A stretch of DNA of 64,000 nt from Pseudomonadota bacterium. GTDB taxonomy: Bacteria > Pseudomonadota > Gammaproteobacteria > Nitrosococcales > Methylophagaceae. This document shows, one piece after another, positions 63,462 to 64,000 of the stretch; positions within the stretch are counted from its first letter, which is position 1; each line of letters starts with the position of its first letter. The position numbers and the translations under genes were made by a program. The notes under the pieces were generated by a model that ran no database searches, was not told where the DNA came from, and saw only the letters and a program-made list of their open reading frames with translations. The stretch is taken from positions 21,440 to 85,439 of the forward strand of contig JALIBN010000026.1 in the NCBI GenBank assembly GCA_030576275.1. The letters run 5' to 3'.

Positions 63462-64000
63462 ATGCTGATCGATTGGTTTACCGTTGCGGCCCAAATAATA
63501 AACTTTTTGGTATTAATGTGGTTACTTAAACATTTTCTGTATCGACCTGTTTTAAATGCAATTGATGCGCGTGAAAAACGTATTCATGATCAATTGGCCT
63601 TAGCAAAAAAAACGCAAACTACGGCAACCAATCAACGGCTAGAATTTGAAGATAAGAATAAAAACTTTGAGCAACAACATGAAATTCTATTGGAAAAAGC
63701 TAGGGCAGAAGCACAAGCAACTCGACAACAATTATTAGCCGATGCGCGAAATGAGGCGTTAACCTTACGTACGCAGTGGCAAGAAGCATTAAGTAAAGAG
63801 CAACATAACTTAACTGAGGGTATCGCTACTCGCGTGCGACAAGAAGTCTTGGATGTCAGTCGTAAGTTATTGACTGAGCTTGCAGATCACAATTTAGAAA
63901 TACGAATGGTGGCGATATTTATTAAGCAATTGCAATCATTAGACGATGCTGAAAAAGCACAACTTTGCACACAAGTTGAAGATGCTACTTGTCCGATTAT
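63462..64000 (+). CDS. atpF: N-type ATPase F0 b subunit, 3' end cut by window
   Basis: From ATG 63462 the frame is open to the window end (about 179 residues seen). One N-terminal TM helix (WFTVAAQIINFLVLMWLLKHFLYRPVL) is followed by a long charged helix (KRIHDQLALAKKTQ..., LEKARAEAQATRQQLLADARNEA), the peripheral stalk of the ATPase. N-ATPase b subunits are longer than housekeeping ones, which the open frame is compatible with. The alpha and gamma genes should follow outside the window. Confidence 0.92.
   Translation, partial: MLIDWFTVAAQIINFLVLMWLLKHFLYRPVLNAIDAREKRIHDQLALAKKTQTTATNQRLEFEDKNKNFEQQHEILLEKARAEAQATRQQLLADARNEALTLRTQWQEALSKEQHNLTEGIATRVRQEVLDVSRKLLTELADHNLEIRMVAIFIKQLQSLDDAEKAQLCTQVEDATCPI

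Overview
The window is chromosomal DNA from a gammaproteobacterium with fairly low G+C (by eye about 40-43%). The best taxonomic clue is gene order: dedD-cvpA-purF, then yceD-rpmF-plsX-fabH-fabD-fabG-acpP-fabF-pabC-mltG-tmk-holB-pilZ-tatD, which is the standard gammaproteobacterial lipid block. An ectoine-degradation operon and an N-type (probably Na+-dependent) F-ATPase operon suggest a marine or halotolerant life. I cannot name the genus from sequence alone.

Layout. 1-2425: end of dedD (SPOR protein), cvpA, purF. 2564-14320: a long plus-strand run for ribosomal protein L32, fatty-acid synthesis, dTMP kinase, DNA polymerase III delta', two PilZ proteins, TatD nuclease and a GDSL lipoprotein. 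14401-19038: yigZ (minus), mutS, htpX. 19224-24322: a four-gene minus-strand operon predicted to turn ectoine into aspartate (M20 deacetylase, EctB-type aminotransferase, DoeA-type ectoine hydrolase, aldehyde dehydrogenase). 24323-27044: a disturbed stretch with the 5' half of a tRNA-Lys, a 39-bp tandem duplication and a G+C-richer selO. 27476-31717: an RND efflux pair behind a possible Fur box. 32471-34122: folE and lipA. 34748-37762: serA and a convergent D-lactate dehydrogenase sharing a terminator.

37763-40814 is a gene graveyard around an intact tRNA-Lys(CUU). I could read the remains of an ETF-ubiquinone oxidoreductase gene, an exported protein, two tyrosine recombinases and a pyridoxamine-phosphate oxidase (pdxH), all broken by stops or frameshifts.

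40815-57906 is the most interesting region: 15 same-strand genes forming a type IV pilus/MSHA-like machine with its own regulation. A histidine kinase, a single-domain response regulator and a GGDEF-EAL protein lead into an assembly ATPase with an N-terminal STAS domain and a c-di-GMP-binding MshEN domain. Then come the platform protein, a repeat-rich leader, the major pilin, four minor pilins, a membrane GGDEF protein and PilM-N-O-P plus secretin. One minor pilin carries an acidic calcium-repeat insert; the next carries a DNRLRE domain and lacks the usual Glu5, so it probably sits at the fibre tip. I infer a c-di-GMP-controlled, calcium-dependent adhesive pilus. No prepilin peptidase or PilT retraction ATPase is in the window.

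58115-64000: a YkgJ-type cysteine-cluster protein, a beta-CASP metallohydrolase, and the N-ATPase operon atpDCQRBEF, cut by the window end inside atpF.
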